This document shows positions 47,902 to 58,152 of a stretch of DNA of 64,000 bases, piece after piece. Under the pieces are notes generated by a model that did not search any database, was not told the DNA's origin, and saw nothing but the letters and a program-made list of their open reading frames with translations. The translations under genes and the position numbers were made by a program. Each line of letters opens with the position of its first letter. The first letter of the stretch is position 1. The DNA comes from Ramlibacter sp. Leaf400. Its GTDB lineage: Bacteria > Pseudomonadota > Gammaproteobacteria > Burkholderiales > Burkholderiaceae_C. The stretch spans positions 124,001 through 188,000 of the forward strand of contig NZ_LMQL01000014.1 of NCBI RefSeq assembly GCF_001424545.1. Direction: 5' to 3'.

Positions 47902-50900
47902 TCAATAAGTGCTAGGCAGCCCGTAGGGTCTAAAAGGTGCGCACATCAGCTCACAAGAGCCCTTGGGATTCGATGTGCCCTGATCGCGCCCGTACTCGTT
48001 CGCGATCTGATCGGACGCGTTGTCTGAAGCTGGGTATCGCTTGACGTTCTGGTCCCACCATTCGCGCGTCTCGCTGATCGTGCAAGCCATCGCGCTTCCG
48101 CCAGGGCCACGCTGCGATGCCTGACAATTTGCCTTGCAATGGAAGTACTTATCTGCGCCCTTCCACCAAGCGTCGCGCATGTCGCTGTAGTTCCGGTAAA
48201 AGTCTAGCGCTGCTCCGGCGGCTTGGGCTGATCCAGGTGCGTAGTTGTGAGCGGCGGCGTTTCCTCGACTGCCCATCAAGCCATATGGATCGATGAAGCT
48301 GAGAGGGTCGCCGTTTACATAGGCAAAGCGATTTGGGCCGTCTTGCAAGCCGGTCGGGTCGGCTTGCGTGAATCGCCCGTCGCGAGCGTTGTACCAGCGC
48401 AAGATGTTGTTCGAAAGCCCTGCCTCGGCGTCCTCCGCCTGCCCAGGGAACCTCAAGCTGAAATCAATCGGCTCCGTCGCCTTCAACTGCGCCGGCTCAC
48501 CTGGCGACGGGCTGCGCGCCACCAGCGGCCCCGTCGTCTTGTTGTCCCCGAATGCGCTGTAAGGCCACTGCCATACCGGCCGCCTCTCTTCATCCGTCAC
48601 CAGTCTGGGCGTGCCCAAGTGATCGGTATGAACCGCATACAGCTTCCCATTGCGGTAGAAGCCTACCGGGATCGCCGACCCGTCCTCCAGCGGCAGCCAG
48701 ATGTATTCCGTCCGACCTTTTCCCCGGGCCGAGCCGGTGTCGTACTCGCCAAGCAAAGCCCAGGGTGGCAACTCTCCGTCCCCGAATATGTAGGCCGTCC
48801 CTACGCTCGCTTCGACCTGCGCCGTCGTGAACAGCCATCCGAACCGCCGCTTCAGCCAGGCCACGAACCCGTCCCCCAGCGTCTCGGCACTCGGAATGCC
48901 GGGCTCGCCGCCGGGTTCACTCCTGAACACGCGCTGGCCTGCGCCGTTGTGCAGGTAGCGCACCGTCACCGCTTCATAGTTGTGCCCGCTGCGGACCCTG
49001 GAGAGACGGTTCGCCGCGTCGTACTCGTACTGCCGCAGGCCGTCGTCCGTAAGCGAGCCATTGGCGTCCAGGGCGTAGGTCACCGTGGCACCGGCGGTGG
49101 AAACCGACCGGCCGTAGCGGGTCAGCTCGGTCGTTTGCGTCAGGCCCAGCAAGCGATTGCTGGCTGGATCGTCCGAGAGCACCTGCCGCGTCGTCCGCGT
49201 GAAGCCGTTCCCGTCGAATTCGCCTTCGAGGTCGATGACGCTGGTGACGCTCTTCTCCGCCGTCAGCCGGTTGCCGTTCGGGTCGTGGGTGTAGCGGGTG
49301 CTGGCCCCCGCTCGCTCGAAACGGATCACGCGGTCGCGGCTGTCGTAGCCCACGAGCCATGACAACGTGGTGGGGGTGAATCTTGCGTTGGCATCGCGCA
49401 CCCACAGCGTCTGCGAGATACCGGTCATCCGCCCAGCCGCGTCGTGAACGTACTCCGCGAACTCGTTGCGGGTCATGCGGCCGTCCGTGTCGAAGAATCG
49501 CGAGGCTTCGTCGCCGCTGTGCCAGGACCATGACATCGGCTGGCCCAGTGCCGTGTGTAGCAGCTGCCAGACGAAGGGCTGCGCCTGTTGGCCAGGAGCC
49601 TGCACGGCGATCCCGATGATCCGGCCATGGATGCGTTGGTACTGCACCTGCAGCCCGCTCGGATAGCCAACGCTGGTCAGTTTTCCCTGACCGTGGTTGT
49701 AGGTGACGGAGAAGCGGCTGGGACTGTCGGGGTTGTCGTTGACCGACTGAGCCTTCGACGTGACACGTCCGTGGCCGTCGCGCTCGAACGCCGTGGAACC
49801 CGACCTGTCCTCCATACGCACAACGTCTCCAGCGGCGTTGTACTGCAGGAGGACGGTCTCCCCGTCCGCGCGGCGGATCTCCCGCGGACGCCCCATCTGG
49901 TCACGTTCGATGGTCGTGGCCTGGCCCTTGGCATCTTCGGTCCCGATCACGTCGCCGACGGCATTGCGCCGGTGCTGGACCGTACCGATGTCCGGACTGG
50001 TTTCGCTGATAACGTCGCCAAAGGCGTTGTAGTGGAATCGCGTGGCGGCGCCTTTCGGGTCGGTGAGTTGCGTCATCTGATCCAGCGCGTTCCAGGCGTG
50101 GCCGGTAGCCGCGTTGTCGGCAAAGGTCGTGGACATCACGCGGCGCAATCCGTCGAGCGCCCGGCGTGTGGTGTGGTTCAGGGGGTCGGTGATGCTGATC
50201 GGCTCGCCGTTCCCATCGTAGGCCAGGGCAGTCCTCTGCCCGAGAGCGCCCTGCAACTCGGCGACCCGGCCCAGGGCGTTGATCACGCGCCCTGTCACAA
50301 GGGCGAGCTGTCCGCTGCCGCCCCGGACCTCCTCCCGCACGCGATGTCCAGCGGCGTCCAGCGTGTAATGAATGCTGGCGCCGCGGCTGTCGTACGCGTG
50401 GACCAGTCGCCCTGCAAGGTCGTAGTCGTACTGGATTCGATAGCCGCTCGGTTGTTCGACGCTGGCCACTTGGCCCGCAAAGTTGTAGACGTAGAGAGTG
50501 GTTTCGCCTCCCTCGCTCTCGCTGGTGAGGCGGTGTCGCGCGTTCCACGCATAGGAACGAAGAGCGCGTGCGGGGCTGCTCTGCGTCAGGACGTTTCCCG
50601 CCGCATCGAAGCTGTAGCGGGTCTCCTGCCCCGCCGGGTCGATCACGCTGATCCGGTTGCCTTGCGCATCGTGGCCGTACCGCCAGAGGCCGCCACGCGG
50701 ATCGGTCATCGTCTCGGCGAGACCCTGCGCGTTGTACGTCCACCGCCATGCCCTTTGCTGGCCGGACTGTGCGTCGAGGACCGTCTCGGCCAGGGTGTTT
50801 CCGAGGCCATCGTAGCTGTACTCGGTGGTCCGGCCCGGCTCGATCACGCGAATGGGCAGGCGGAGCGTGGGGTGCCACTCGAGTTGCAACTGGCGTTGCT

Positions 50901-52521
50901 CGGGCCTGCCTTGAGCCTGCGTGACGGAGGTGAGCAGCTTTCGCGTGTCGTAGGCGAAGACCGTGGCGACACCCAGGTGGTCGCGACTTTCCAGGACCAG
51001 GCCGCTGCTGCCGTCCACGATCCTGTCGGCCGCATCGCCGACACAATCGGCACACGGCAGGCTCTGGCCGGAGAACACCTGCCTGGCTCCGGCCGCACCG
51101 TACCTCTGCACACGCGCCGTGCCCAGCGGGTCGGTGATGCGGACGGAGCCGTCGGCGGCGAATTCCAGCTGGTGCCGCTTCGTGCCGCCAGCATGTTCCG
51201 ACAGCACGGCTCGGCCCTGCGCGTCGTAGCTCCAGCGCGCGTCGCTGCCCCCGCCGGCGGCATGGGTGAGCGCCAGCGGGTAGCTGGCGTTCTCATAGTG
51301 ATAGACGCGAAAGGTCGAGTCCGGGTAGGAGGCCGATGCCAGCTTGCCGAGGTAGTTGTAGAAGTAGTCGATGTATGTGCCCTCGGGCGTCGTCACGCCG
51401 GTCAAGCGGTTGTCCGTGTCGTAGTCGAACAGGAGCCGGCGTCCGAACGGATCCGTCACGCTGCGCAGCAAGCCTTGCTCATGCTGGGCCATGAAGGTCT
51501 GGCCGCCGCGCCGCACGATGCGCATGAGCCGGCCTTCGGCGTCGTAGTACTCCGCGCTTCCATCCGGCACGAGGTACTGCCAGGTCGAACCCGAAGGGTC
51601 GCTGGCCAGCCTGATCAACTGTCCGCGGGCAGCGGAATCCCCTCGCCACTCGCCGGGCCCCGCACCGGTGAAGGCATGGGCCCTGCCAGTCGGGCGAAGG
51701 GCGACCGCGCGATCATCCCGAGTCAGCACCCGCATCCCGTAGCTGTGCGTCCAGCCCGGCAGCGCGGAGTTGTAGTAGCGCACGAGCCGCAGGCCGGAAG
51801 GCGTCGAGTAGTCGAGCTCCTCCTGGTACTTGTTGCCCGTGCCCGCGAAGACTGGATTCCCGACAGCTTCAGCGCGGGTGCAGGAGCGCTGGCTTCCGAT
51901 GGTGTCCGGCAGCATCTGCGGTGGCACTTCGGCGTGCGAGTCGTCGCCGGGTGGTCCGGCATTGGGGGTGAGGCCGCCGCCGACCGGGGTGCCCGGGGGC
52001 GTGGTGGAGGGGAGCACCCCGCGGTCCGCAATGCACCTGGAGAAGCCGCCTGAACCTGTGACGCAGCCGAGCGGCGGATTGTTCGGCGTCTCGGGCACCA
52101 CGCACAACATGGTGATGAAGCGGTGCGGCGGACTCTGAAAGCGACCGGGGCCGATGCAGCCTGTACCCGGGCCGCAGTTGATGGAGTAGCGCCAGTTCTG
52201 CCCCGCGGTGCACTCCTCCACGAGGTAAGGGATGCGCGCCCTGGCGGGGTCCTCGATGTTGGCCGCGTCCACCGCTGCTTGTGCCGCACCACACCAGCTT
52301 CCCGCGCGCTTCGGAGGGCGGTCCCCGGGCGGGAGGCCCGGGTCGAAATAGAGGTCCCAGTAGTAGTAGAAATAGCCGAGCACCTGATTCGGCTCGGGGC
52401 AAGCCGTCAGGCTGGTGTCGTGGTACTCGACAACCTCGCCTGGTGCAACCTGAGCAGATGCCCTGCCGGACCCTACGCCGGCAAGGACCGCCAGCACCAT
52501 AAGGACGCACAGTTTCTCCAT
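47902..52521 (-). CDS. Secreted RHS-repeat protein with serum-amyloid-A-like C-terminal tip
   Basis: The 1539-residue protein has a Sec signal peptide (1-23, LMVLAVLAGVGSGRASA), a Cys-rich segment (about 40-210), a DUF6531-like entry (GNPVFAGTGNKYQEELDYS), many YD repeats, and the RHS core end with RWYNARDGRFTQADP and FIDPYGL (1409-1415). Beyond this, residues 1442-1539 read YRNYSDMRDA, KGADKYFHC, QRGPGG, DQIANEYGR and finally FRPYGLPSTY, closely matching vertebrate serum amyloid A. Five Cys (1462, 1466, 1480, 1523, 1527) are added. RHS shells usually carry toxins; this tip has no obvious active site. The ATG at 52521 follows GGAGG. Confidence 0.9.
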   Translation of the reverse strand: MEKLCVLMVLAVLAGVGSGRASAQVAPGEVVEYHDTSLTACPEPNQVLGYFYYYWDLYFDPGLPPGDRPPKRAGSWCGAAQAAVDAANIEDPARARIPYLVEECTAGQNWRYSINCGPGTGCIGPGRFQSPPHRFITMLCVVPETPNNPPLGCVTGSGGFSRCIADRGVLPSTTPPGTPVGGGLTPNAGPPGDDSHAEVPPQMLPDTIGSQRSCTRAEAVGNPVFAGTGNKYQEELDYSTPSGLRLVRYYNSALPGWTHSYGMRVLTRDDRAVALRPTGRAHAFTGAGPGEWRGDSAARGQLIRLASDPSGSTWQYLVPDGSAEYYDAEGRLMRIVRRGGQTFMAQHEQGLLRSVTDPFGRRLLFDYDTDNRLTGVTTPEGTYIDYFYNYLGKLASASYPDSTFRVYHYENASYPLALTHAAGGGSDARWSYDAQGRAVLSEHAGGTKRHQLEFAADGSVRITDPLGTARVQRYGAAGARQVFSGQSLPCADCVGDAADRIVDGSSGLVLESRDHLGVATVFAYDTRKLLTSVTQAQGRPEQRQLQLEWHPTLRLPIRVIEPGRTTEYSYDGLGNTLAETVLDAQSGQQRAWRWTYNAQGLAETMTDPRGGLWRYGHDAQGNRISVIDPAGQETRYSFDAAGNVLTQSSPARALRSYAWNARHRLTSESEGGETTLYVYNFAGQVASVEQPSGYRIQYDYDLAGRLVHAYDSRGASIHYTLDAAGHRVREEVRGGSGQLALVTGRVINALGRVAELQGALGQRTALAYDGNGEPISITDPLNHTTRRALDGLRRVMSTTFADNAATGHAWNALDQMTQLTDPKGAATRFHYNAFGDVISETSPDIGTVQHRRNAVGDVIGTEDAKGQATTIERDQMGRPREIRRADGETVLLQYNAAGDVVRMEDRSGSTAFERDGHGRVTSKAQSVNDNPDSPSRFSVTYNHGQGKLTSVGYPSGLQVQYQRIHGRIIGIAVQAPGQQAQPFVWQLLHTALGQPMSWSWHSGDEASRFFDTDGRMTRNEFAEYVHDAAGRMTGISQTLWVRDANARFTPTTLSWLVGYDSRDRVIRFERAGASTRYTHDPNGNRLTAEKSVTSVIDLEGEFDGNGFTRTTRQVLSDDPASNRLLGLTQTTELTRYGRSVSTAGATVTYALDANGSLTDDGLRQYEYDAANRLSRVRSGHNYEAVTVRYLHNGAGQRVFRSEPGGEPGIPSAETLGDGFVAWLKRRFGWLFTTAQVEASVGTAYIFGDGELPPWALLGEYDTGSARGKGRTEYIWLPLEDGSAIPVGFYRNGKLYAVHTDHLGTPRLVTDEERRPVWQWPYSAFGDNKTTGPLVARSPSPGEPAQLKATEPIDFSLRFPGQAEDAEAGLSNNILRWYNARDGRFTQADPTGLQDGPNRFAYVNGDPLSFIDPYGLMGSRGNAAAHNYAPGSAQAAGAALDFYRNYSDMRDAWWKGADKYFHCKANCQASQRGPGGSAMACTISETREWWDQNVKRYPASDNASDQIANEYGRDQGTSNPKGSCELMCAPFRPYGLPSTY

Positions 52522-52586
52522 CACGCCTCCAAGTCATCGGGAGGAGCGATTGGGAAGGGCAATGAACGAGAGCTGGAGGCAGAAAG

Positions 52587-53390
<804 letters not shown>

Positions 53391-53392
53391 GC

Positions 53393-54199
53393 TCAATCCG
53401 CCTCGCCCAGCGCCTGGTGCGACGGCGTGGCCAGCGGCTCCTGCGCCGGCGGTGCGGTGCTGCCGGTGCGGGCGCTGAGCACCATCTCGCCGATCCAGTG
53501 CACCAGCAGGGCCGTGTAGGCCTGCTGGCATTGCTTGCCGCTCAGGGCGTGGTCGGCGCCCTTGATCACGCGGTAGGTGAGCGAGCGGGCGCGCGTGAAG
53601 GCGGCGGTGTAGTTCTGCAGGGTCTGGTGCGGCACCACCGGATCGTGCTCGGACTCCACCACCAGCGCATCGCCCTCGAAGGCCGCGCAGGCGCCCAGCG
53701 CGCGGTTCTCCTGCGGCTTGACCACGCTGCGCCGGTAGGCCGCGAGGTCCTCGCGATTGAGCTGGCGCTTGGGCACGTGCCAGTCCTCGTCGCGGTAGAG
53801 CGCCGGCACGCGCAGTGCCAGCCAGCGCACCGGCCGCATCGCGCTCACCAGTGCCGCGAGGTAGCCGCCATAGCTGCTGCCCACGATCGCGATCGCGCCC
53901 GGGTCCACCACCGGATGGCCGACCAGCACGTCGTAGGCGGCCAGCACGTCCTGCAGGTTCTGCTCGCGGCTCACCGTGCCGTGCTCGGCCTGGTGGCGCA
54001 CGTGGCCGCGCAGGTCGAAGGTGAGGCACACGCAGCCCAGCGCGGCGATCTCGTGGGCGCGCTCGATGTACTGGTCCTGGCTGCCGTCCCAGCCATGCAC
54101 CAGCATGACGCCGGGGACCATGGTGTCGGGCGCGACCAGCGTGCCGGCCAGGTGCTTGCCGTCGACCGCGATGTCGATCTCGTTAGCTCGGGTGGACAT
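53393..54199 (-). CDS. Alpha/beta hydrolase (dienelactone-hydrolase or S9-like)
   Basis: The 268-residue hydrolase has VMLVHGWDGSQDQY, the nucleophile motif VGSSYGGYLAA (about 107-117), an acid region VVESEHDPVVPHQT and His in KGADHALSG. This pattern is common in dienelactone-hydrolase-like and acyl-peptidase-like enzymes. Its start overlaps the end of the DUF3182 gene by 17 bases, so the two are co-expressed. The substrate is unknown. Confidence 0.85.
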   Translation of the reverse strand: MSTRANEIDIAVDGKHLAGTLVAPDTMVPGVMLVHGWDGSQDQYIERAHEIAALGCVCLTFDLRGHVRHQAEHGTVSREQNLQDVLAAYDVLVGHPVVDPGAIAIVGSSYGGYLAALVSAMRPVRWLALRVPALYRDEDWHVPKRQLNREDLAAYRRSVVKPQENRALGACAAFEGDALVVESEHDPVVPHQTLQNYTAAFTRARSLTYRVIKGADHALSGKQCQQAYTALLVHWIGEMVLSARTGSTAPPAQEPLATPSHQALGEAD

Positions 54200-55334
54200 C
54201 GCTTTCGACCACGGTGTACTTGGTCAGCGGCCCGACGTCGGGGTCGGGGCCGCGGAAATGGACGATGGCGCCGGCCGGCGGCTCGGGGCTGTCGCCGAAG
54301 ACCTCGACGCCGATGGCGCGCACGCGCTGGCGCTGCGGCTCGTCGCGCAGGAGGGCCAGCGCGGCCAGCTCCGGGCCGGTGGCGCCGCCTACGCGCCAGG
54401 ACTGCTCGAGCACGCCCGAGCGCCAGCCGCCCTGCGCGTCGCGGCCGAGCGCGACGTCGTAGTTGCGGCGCGAGGCGAAGAAGCCGGCGTAACAGGCGTG
54501 GACCGCCTCGTCGTAGCGACGCGCCTGGCCGATCGCGCGATCGAGTTCCGGCGCCGGGCGCAGGCCCTGCAGTGCATCGAAGCCGCCGCGCACCACGGTC
54601 AGGTCGGACCCACCGAAGACCTCGGCGCCGGAGTTGCTGCGCGTGAGGCGCTGCACGCCCCAGTAGCTCGCGACCAGGTCGTCCACCTGCACCTGTCCCA
54701 CGCTGAAGGTGCGCACCTCCTCGAGGTGCTCCTCCAGCACCAGACCGTGCTCGGCGATCTCGTCGGCGTCCAGGCGGTCCAGCGTCTCCTGCAGCGCCGC
54801 CCCGTCGCGCGCGACCGACTGGCCGGTGCCGCCCTTGGCCCGCACCGGCTTGATGCGCACCGGACCCTTGCGCAGCAGGCGCAGGCCGGCGTGGTGGGCG
54901 TCCTCGCGGCTGAACGCGGAGTGGCCGTCCAGCACGGCGTCGCCGAGCCGGCGAGCGAACGCCGGGTTCCAGCCGGGCGGGTGCGCGGCCTCGTCCCCGA
55001 TCAGCGGATGGCTGATGGCCTTGGTGGCGACGAAGGCCTGCGGCACGACGCCGCCGAACAGGTCGCCGGGCCCGCGGATGCCCAGCCGCGCGGCCTGTAC
55101 GCCGGTGAGCGTGTCGCTGGGCACGAAGTACAGCGGGCCCGCGTAGGGCCGGCCGGGCTGGTACTCGCCGGCGACGTCGCAGCGCTTGAGCCGCGCCAGC
55201 GCGCGGGCGAAGCCTTCGAGGGTGATGCGGTCGTGCGTCGACCCCGGCGGGACGCCTTCGGGGGTGACGGTCACGACGGTGCCGCGGGTTGCCGCTGGGG
55301 CGGGCTGCTCGTCGCTGTTGCTGGCGGGGGCCAC
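54183..55334 (-). CDS. DUF3182 family protein
   Basis: The 383-residue protein matches the DUF3182 family of betaproteobacteria (YAGPLYFVPSDTL, DLFGGVVPQAFVATKAISHPLIG, GPVRIKPVRAKGGTGQSV, GLVLEEHLEEV). The region around 160-230 looks like an ATP-grasp fold, though I cannot see a complete active site. The start is a GTG at 55334 after AAGGAG. It leads an operon with two alpha/beta hydrolases, so a ligase-hydrolase pathway is a possibility only. Confidence 0.75.
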   Translation of the reverse strand: MAPASNSDEQPAPAATRGTVVTVTPEGVPPGSTHDRITLEGFARALARLKRCDVAGEYQPGRPYAGPLYFVPSDTLTGVQAARLGIRGPGDLFGGVVPQAFVATKAISHPLIGDEAAHPPGWNPAFARRLGDAVLDGHSAFSREDAHHAGLRLLRKGPVRIKPVRAKGGTGQSVARDGAALQETLDRLDADEIAEHGLVLEEHLEEVRTFSVGQVQVDDLVASYWGVQRLTRSNSGAEVFGGSDLTVVRGGFDALQGLRPAPELDRAIGQARRYDEAVHACYAGFFASRRNYDVALGRDAQGGWRSGVLEQSWRVGGATGPELAALALLRDEPQRQRVRAIGVEVFGDSPEPPAGAIVHFRGPDPDVGPLTKYTVVESDVHPS

Positions 55335-55444
55335 GGAACTCCTTCGCGGTTCGCGGCCCAGCCGGACGGCATGCCGCCCGAACCATTCTGGCGGCCGGCG
55401 GCGGGCGGGGTGTCGGACGAAGCCGAAAGATGCGGGGGCGGGGG

Positions 55445-56263
55445 TTACGGCTGGGCCAGGTCGCGGAACACCGGCGCGCGCCCTTCCAGCCCGGCGCGCA
55501 CCGCCTCCCGCTGGTTGGCGCTGCCGATCAGCGCCTGCTGCTCGCGCGATTCGGTCAGCAGCACGGCCTCGGCCCGCACCACGGACGCGGCATTGAGCAG
55601 CCGCTTGGCCGCGCGCTGGGCGTCGGGGCTGCTGGCCGCGACCTGCCTGGCGGTGGCGCGCGCCTGCGCCAGCGGGTCGTCGCACACCCGCGTGGCCAGG
55701 CCCAGCTGCACGGCCTCGGCGCCTTCGACGATGCGGCCGGTGAAGGTGAGTTCGCGCGCGACGTCGGCGCGCAGCAGTTCGGCCATGAACACGCAGCCGG
55801 CCATGTCGGGCACCAGGCCCCAGCGCACCTCCATCACCGACATGCGCGTGTCCGCCCGCACGTAGCGAACGTCCGCGCCCAGCGCGATCTGCAGGCCGCC
55901 ACCGAAGGCCACGCCGTGCACGGCCGCGATCACCGGCACCGGCAGCTCGCGCCAGCCCCAGGCCACCTGCTGCCAGGCGTTGGCGACGCCGTGGGTGCGC
56001 GCCATCAGGTCGTTGAAGCCCCGCTCGCCGCGGGCGATGCCCTCGAAGCTGCCCTTGTCCAGCCCGGCGCAGAAGGCGCGGCCTTCGCCGTGCAGCACCA
56101 CGGCGCGCACGGACGCATCGCCCTGCAGGCGCGCGATGGCGTCCCGGATCGCCTGGAACATCGCCGGGTCCAGCGAGTTCATCTTGTCCGGGCGGGCCAG
56201 CACCACTTCGGCGACCCCGTCGGCGCCCACTTCCACGCGCACGCGCGCATCCTGCTGCTGCAT
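55445..56263 (-). CDS. Enoyl-CoA hydratase/isomerase family protein (crotonase)
   Basis: The 272-residue protein has the crotonase pattern: CoA-binding and oxyanion motif GRAFCAGLD (about 61-69), second oxyanion VHGVAFGGGLQIALGAD and an acidic residue in VMEVRWGLVPD. It acts on acyl-CoA, as a hydratase or isomerase. It lies 22 bp after an acyl-CoA synthetase gene, so the two probably process the same acid after activation. It lacks features I would expect of feruloyl-CoA hydratase-lyase, so that name is not used. Confidence 0.85.
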   Translation of the reverse strand: MQQQDARVRVEVGADGVAEVVLARPDKMNSLDPAMFQAIRDAIARLQGDASVRAVVLHGEGRAFCAGLDKGSFEGIARGERGFNDLMARTHGVANAWQQVAWGWRELPVPVIAAVHGVAFGGGLQIALGADVRYVRADTRMSVMEVRWGLVPDMAGCVFMAELLRADVARELTFTGRIVEGAEAVQLGLATRVCDDPLAQARATARQVAASSPDAQRAAKRLLNAASVVRAEAVLLTESREQQALIGSANQREAVRAGLEGRAPVFRDLAQP

Positions 56264-56285
56264 TCCGTTCTCCTGGTGCGCGGCT

Positions 56286-58082
56286 TCAGTCCGCGACGAT
56301 CACGCCCTCGCCGCCCGCGTACAGCCGCTCGACCCCTGCGGCGCGGCGCTGCAGCACCGCCCGCTGGTTGATGTAGCCCTTGTCGGTGATCTCGCCGGCG
56401 TCGGCGCTGGGCGGCTCCGCCAGGACCAGCGCCCGCGCGGGGCACTGCGACGAGCCGCCGCCCTCGTCGCGCAGCTTGCGCAGCGCCGCGGCGATGCGCG
56501 AGGCGAGCTCCTGCGGCGGCAGGCCCGCGGCCGCGGGCGAAGGAAAGACCAGCACGCCGATCTCGCGCCGGTCGTGGCCGGTGACCACCACGTCCTGCGC
56601 CAGGGGCGCGAGAGCCGAGACCACCTTCACGCGCAGCGTGCCCACCGACACCCAGGTGCCGGTGGTGAGCTTGAAGTCCTCGGCCACGCGGCCGTTGAAG
56701 ACCACGCCTTGCTCGGGATGCGCTTCGTCCGCCAGGAAGCCGGCGTCGCCGATGCAGTAATAGCCTTCGGCATCGAAGGCCTGGGCCGTGAGGTGCGGTG
56801 CGTTCCGGTAGCCGGGGAAGATGCTGACGCCGCGCACGCGAAGCTCCAGCTTCTCGCCATTGGGGACGAACTTCAGCTCCAGTCCCGGCAGCACGCCGCC
56901 GATGACGCCGGCGCGCTCCAGCCGCCAGTGCGCGCTGGTGATGGCGGGCGAGGTCTCGGTCGATCCCCACGAGGTGGTGAGCCAGACGCCGTCGCCGCGA
57001 ACTTTGCGCGCCAGCGCCTGCAGCCGCTCCCAGGTGGCCTGCGGCAGCGCGGCGCCCGCATAGAAGATCACGCGCAGGCGGGCGAACACCTTGCGGGCCA
57101 GCTCCGGGTCGGCCTCCAGCAGCGGCAGCGCCACGTCGAAGCCGCGTGGCACGTTGAACCAGATGGTGGGCTGCACCTCGGCCAGGTTGGCCAGCGTCTT
57201 CTCGATCAGCCCGGGCGCGGGCCGTCCCTCGTCGATGACCAGCGTGCCGCCGTTGCGCAGCACCATGTGCAGATTGTGGTTGGCGCCGAAGGTGTGGCTC
57301 CAGGGCAGCCAGTCGACCAGCACCGGCTTCTCCCGGTCGAGGAAACGCCAGGCCTGCGCGATCATCTGCTGGTTGGCGCACAGCATGCGGTGCGTGTTGA
57401 CCACCACCTTGGGCTGGCCGGTGGAGCCGGACGTCAGCAGGTACTTGGCGTGCATGTCGGGCGTGATCGCCTCGTAGGCCTGGCGCACACCCGGGCCTTC
57501 CTTCTTCTCCGGCAGCGCGCTGAAGAGCAACGCACCCGGCTGCGTCTCGGCGCCGCGTCCGAACACCACCGGGCACTTCAGGCCGCTGGACGCCACGGCC
57601 GCGCCGTACACCGCCGCGTCGGAGGCATAGACCAGCGCCGGGGCCAGCGCGTCCAGGATGCCGTGGACCTTGCCGTAGTCCTTGGTCAGCCGGCAGTACG
57701 CGCTGGAGACCGTGCACACGGGGATGCCCACGTGCATCGCCGCCAGCGTGAGGAGCAGGTGCTCGAGCGAGTTGTCCGAGAGCACGACCACCGGCGCGCC
57801 GGGGGGCAGCTGCAGGTCCAGCAGGGCCTGCGCGATGCGGCCAACCCGCTCGCGCGTGGTCCGCCAGTCCAGGCGCTCCCAGGTGCCGTCGGGCCGGCGC
57901 TCGGCGAAGGCCGGTGCGTCGGGTGTCCGCGCGGCCCAGTGCTCCAGCCATTCGCCGATGCAACGTGCGTAGGGCCCGAGCGCCTCGGGTGAGCGCAGCA
58001 CGAAGCCGCCGTCTTCCAGCGGCACGCGAACCGCGCGCGGCGGCGCCATGAGTGACGGGTCGTCGAGCCAGTCCAGCGGCAT
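56286..58082 (-). CDS. AMP-forming acyl-CoA synthetase, feruloyl-CoA-synthase-like
   Basis: The 598-residue adenylating enzyme has the phosphate loop LLTSGSTGQPKVVVN, the motif TTSWGSTETSPA, the hinge region YYCIGDAGF and a C-terminal catalytic Lys in GEITDKGYINQR. Its N-terminal layout and length resemble feruloyl-CoA synthases, which activate hydroxycinnamic acids, but other aryl acids are possible. The ATG at 58082 follows AAGGA. It is paired with a crotonase gene downstream. Confidence 0.82.
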   Translation of the reverse strand: MPLDWLDDPSLMAPPRAVRVPLEDGGFVLRSPEALGPYARCIGEWLEHWAARTPDAPAFAERRPDGTWERLDWRTTRERVGRIAQALLDLQLPPGAPVVVLSDNSLEHLLLTLAAMHVGIPVCTVSSAYCRLTKDYGKVHGILDALAPALVYASDAAVYGAAVASSGLKCPVVFGRGAETQPGALLFSALPEKKEGPGVRQAYEAITPDMHAKYLLTSGSTGQPKVVVNTHRMLCANQQMIAQAWRFLDREKPVLVDWLPWSHTFGANHNLHMVLRNGGTLVIDEGRPAPGLIEKTLANLAEVQPTIWFNVPRGFDVALPLLEADPELARKVFARLRVIFYAGAALPQATWERLQALARKVRGDGVWLTTSWGSTETSPAITSAHWRLERAGVIGGVLPGLELKFVPNGEKLELRVRGVSIFPGYRNAPHLTAQAFDAEGYYCIGDAGFLADEAHPEQGVVFNGRVAEDFKLTTGTWVSVGTLRVKVVSALAPLAQDVVVTGHDRREIGVLVFPSPAAAGLPPQELASRIAAALRKLRDEGGGSSQCPARALVLAEPPSADAGEITDKGYINQRAVLQRRAAGVERLYAGGEGVIVAD

Positions 58083-58152
58083 GTGGTCCTTCTTCCGGAT
58101 ACAGCGAGCAGGCACTGTACCGGCGGCACCTGCCGCGGCGGGCTAGGGAAAC

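Noticed and set aside
48600..51800. Repetitive segments of the RHS gene as a DNA repeat array
   Set aside because: The periodicity is at the protein level (YD motifs) and the DNA copies are diverged; it is the normal RHS structure.
55445..58082. Naming the synthetase and crotonase as fcs and ech of ferulate degradation
   Set aside because: The synthetase is similar to feruloyl-CoA synthases, but the crotonase lacks the residues I associate with the hydratase-lyase and no vanillin dehydrogenase is nearby.
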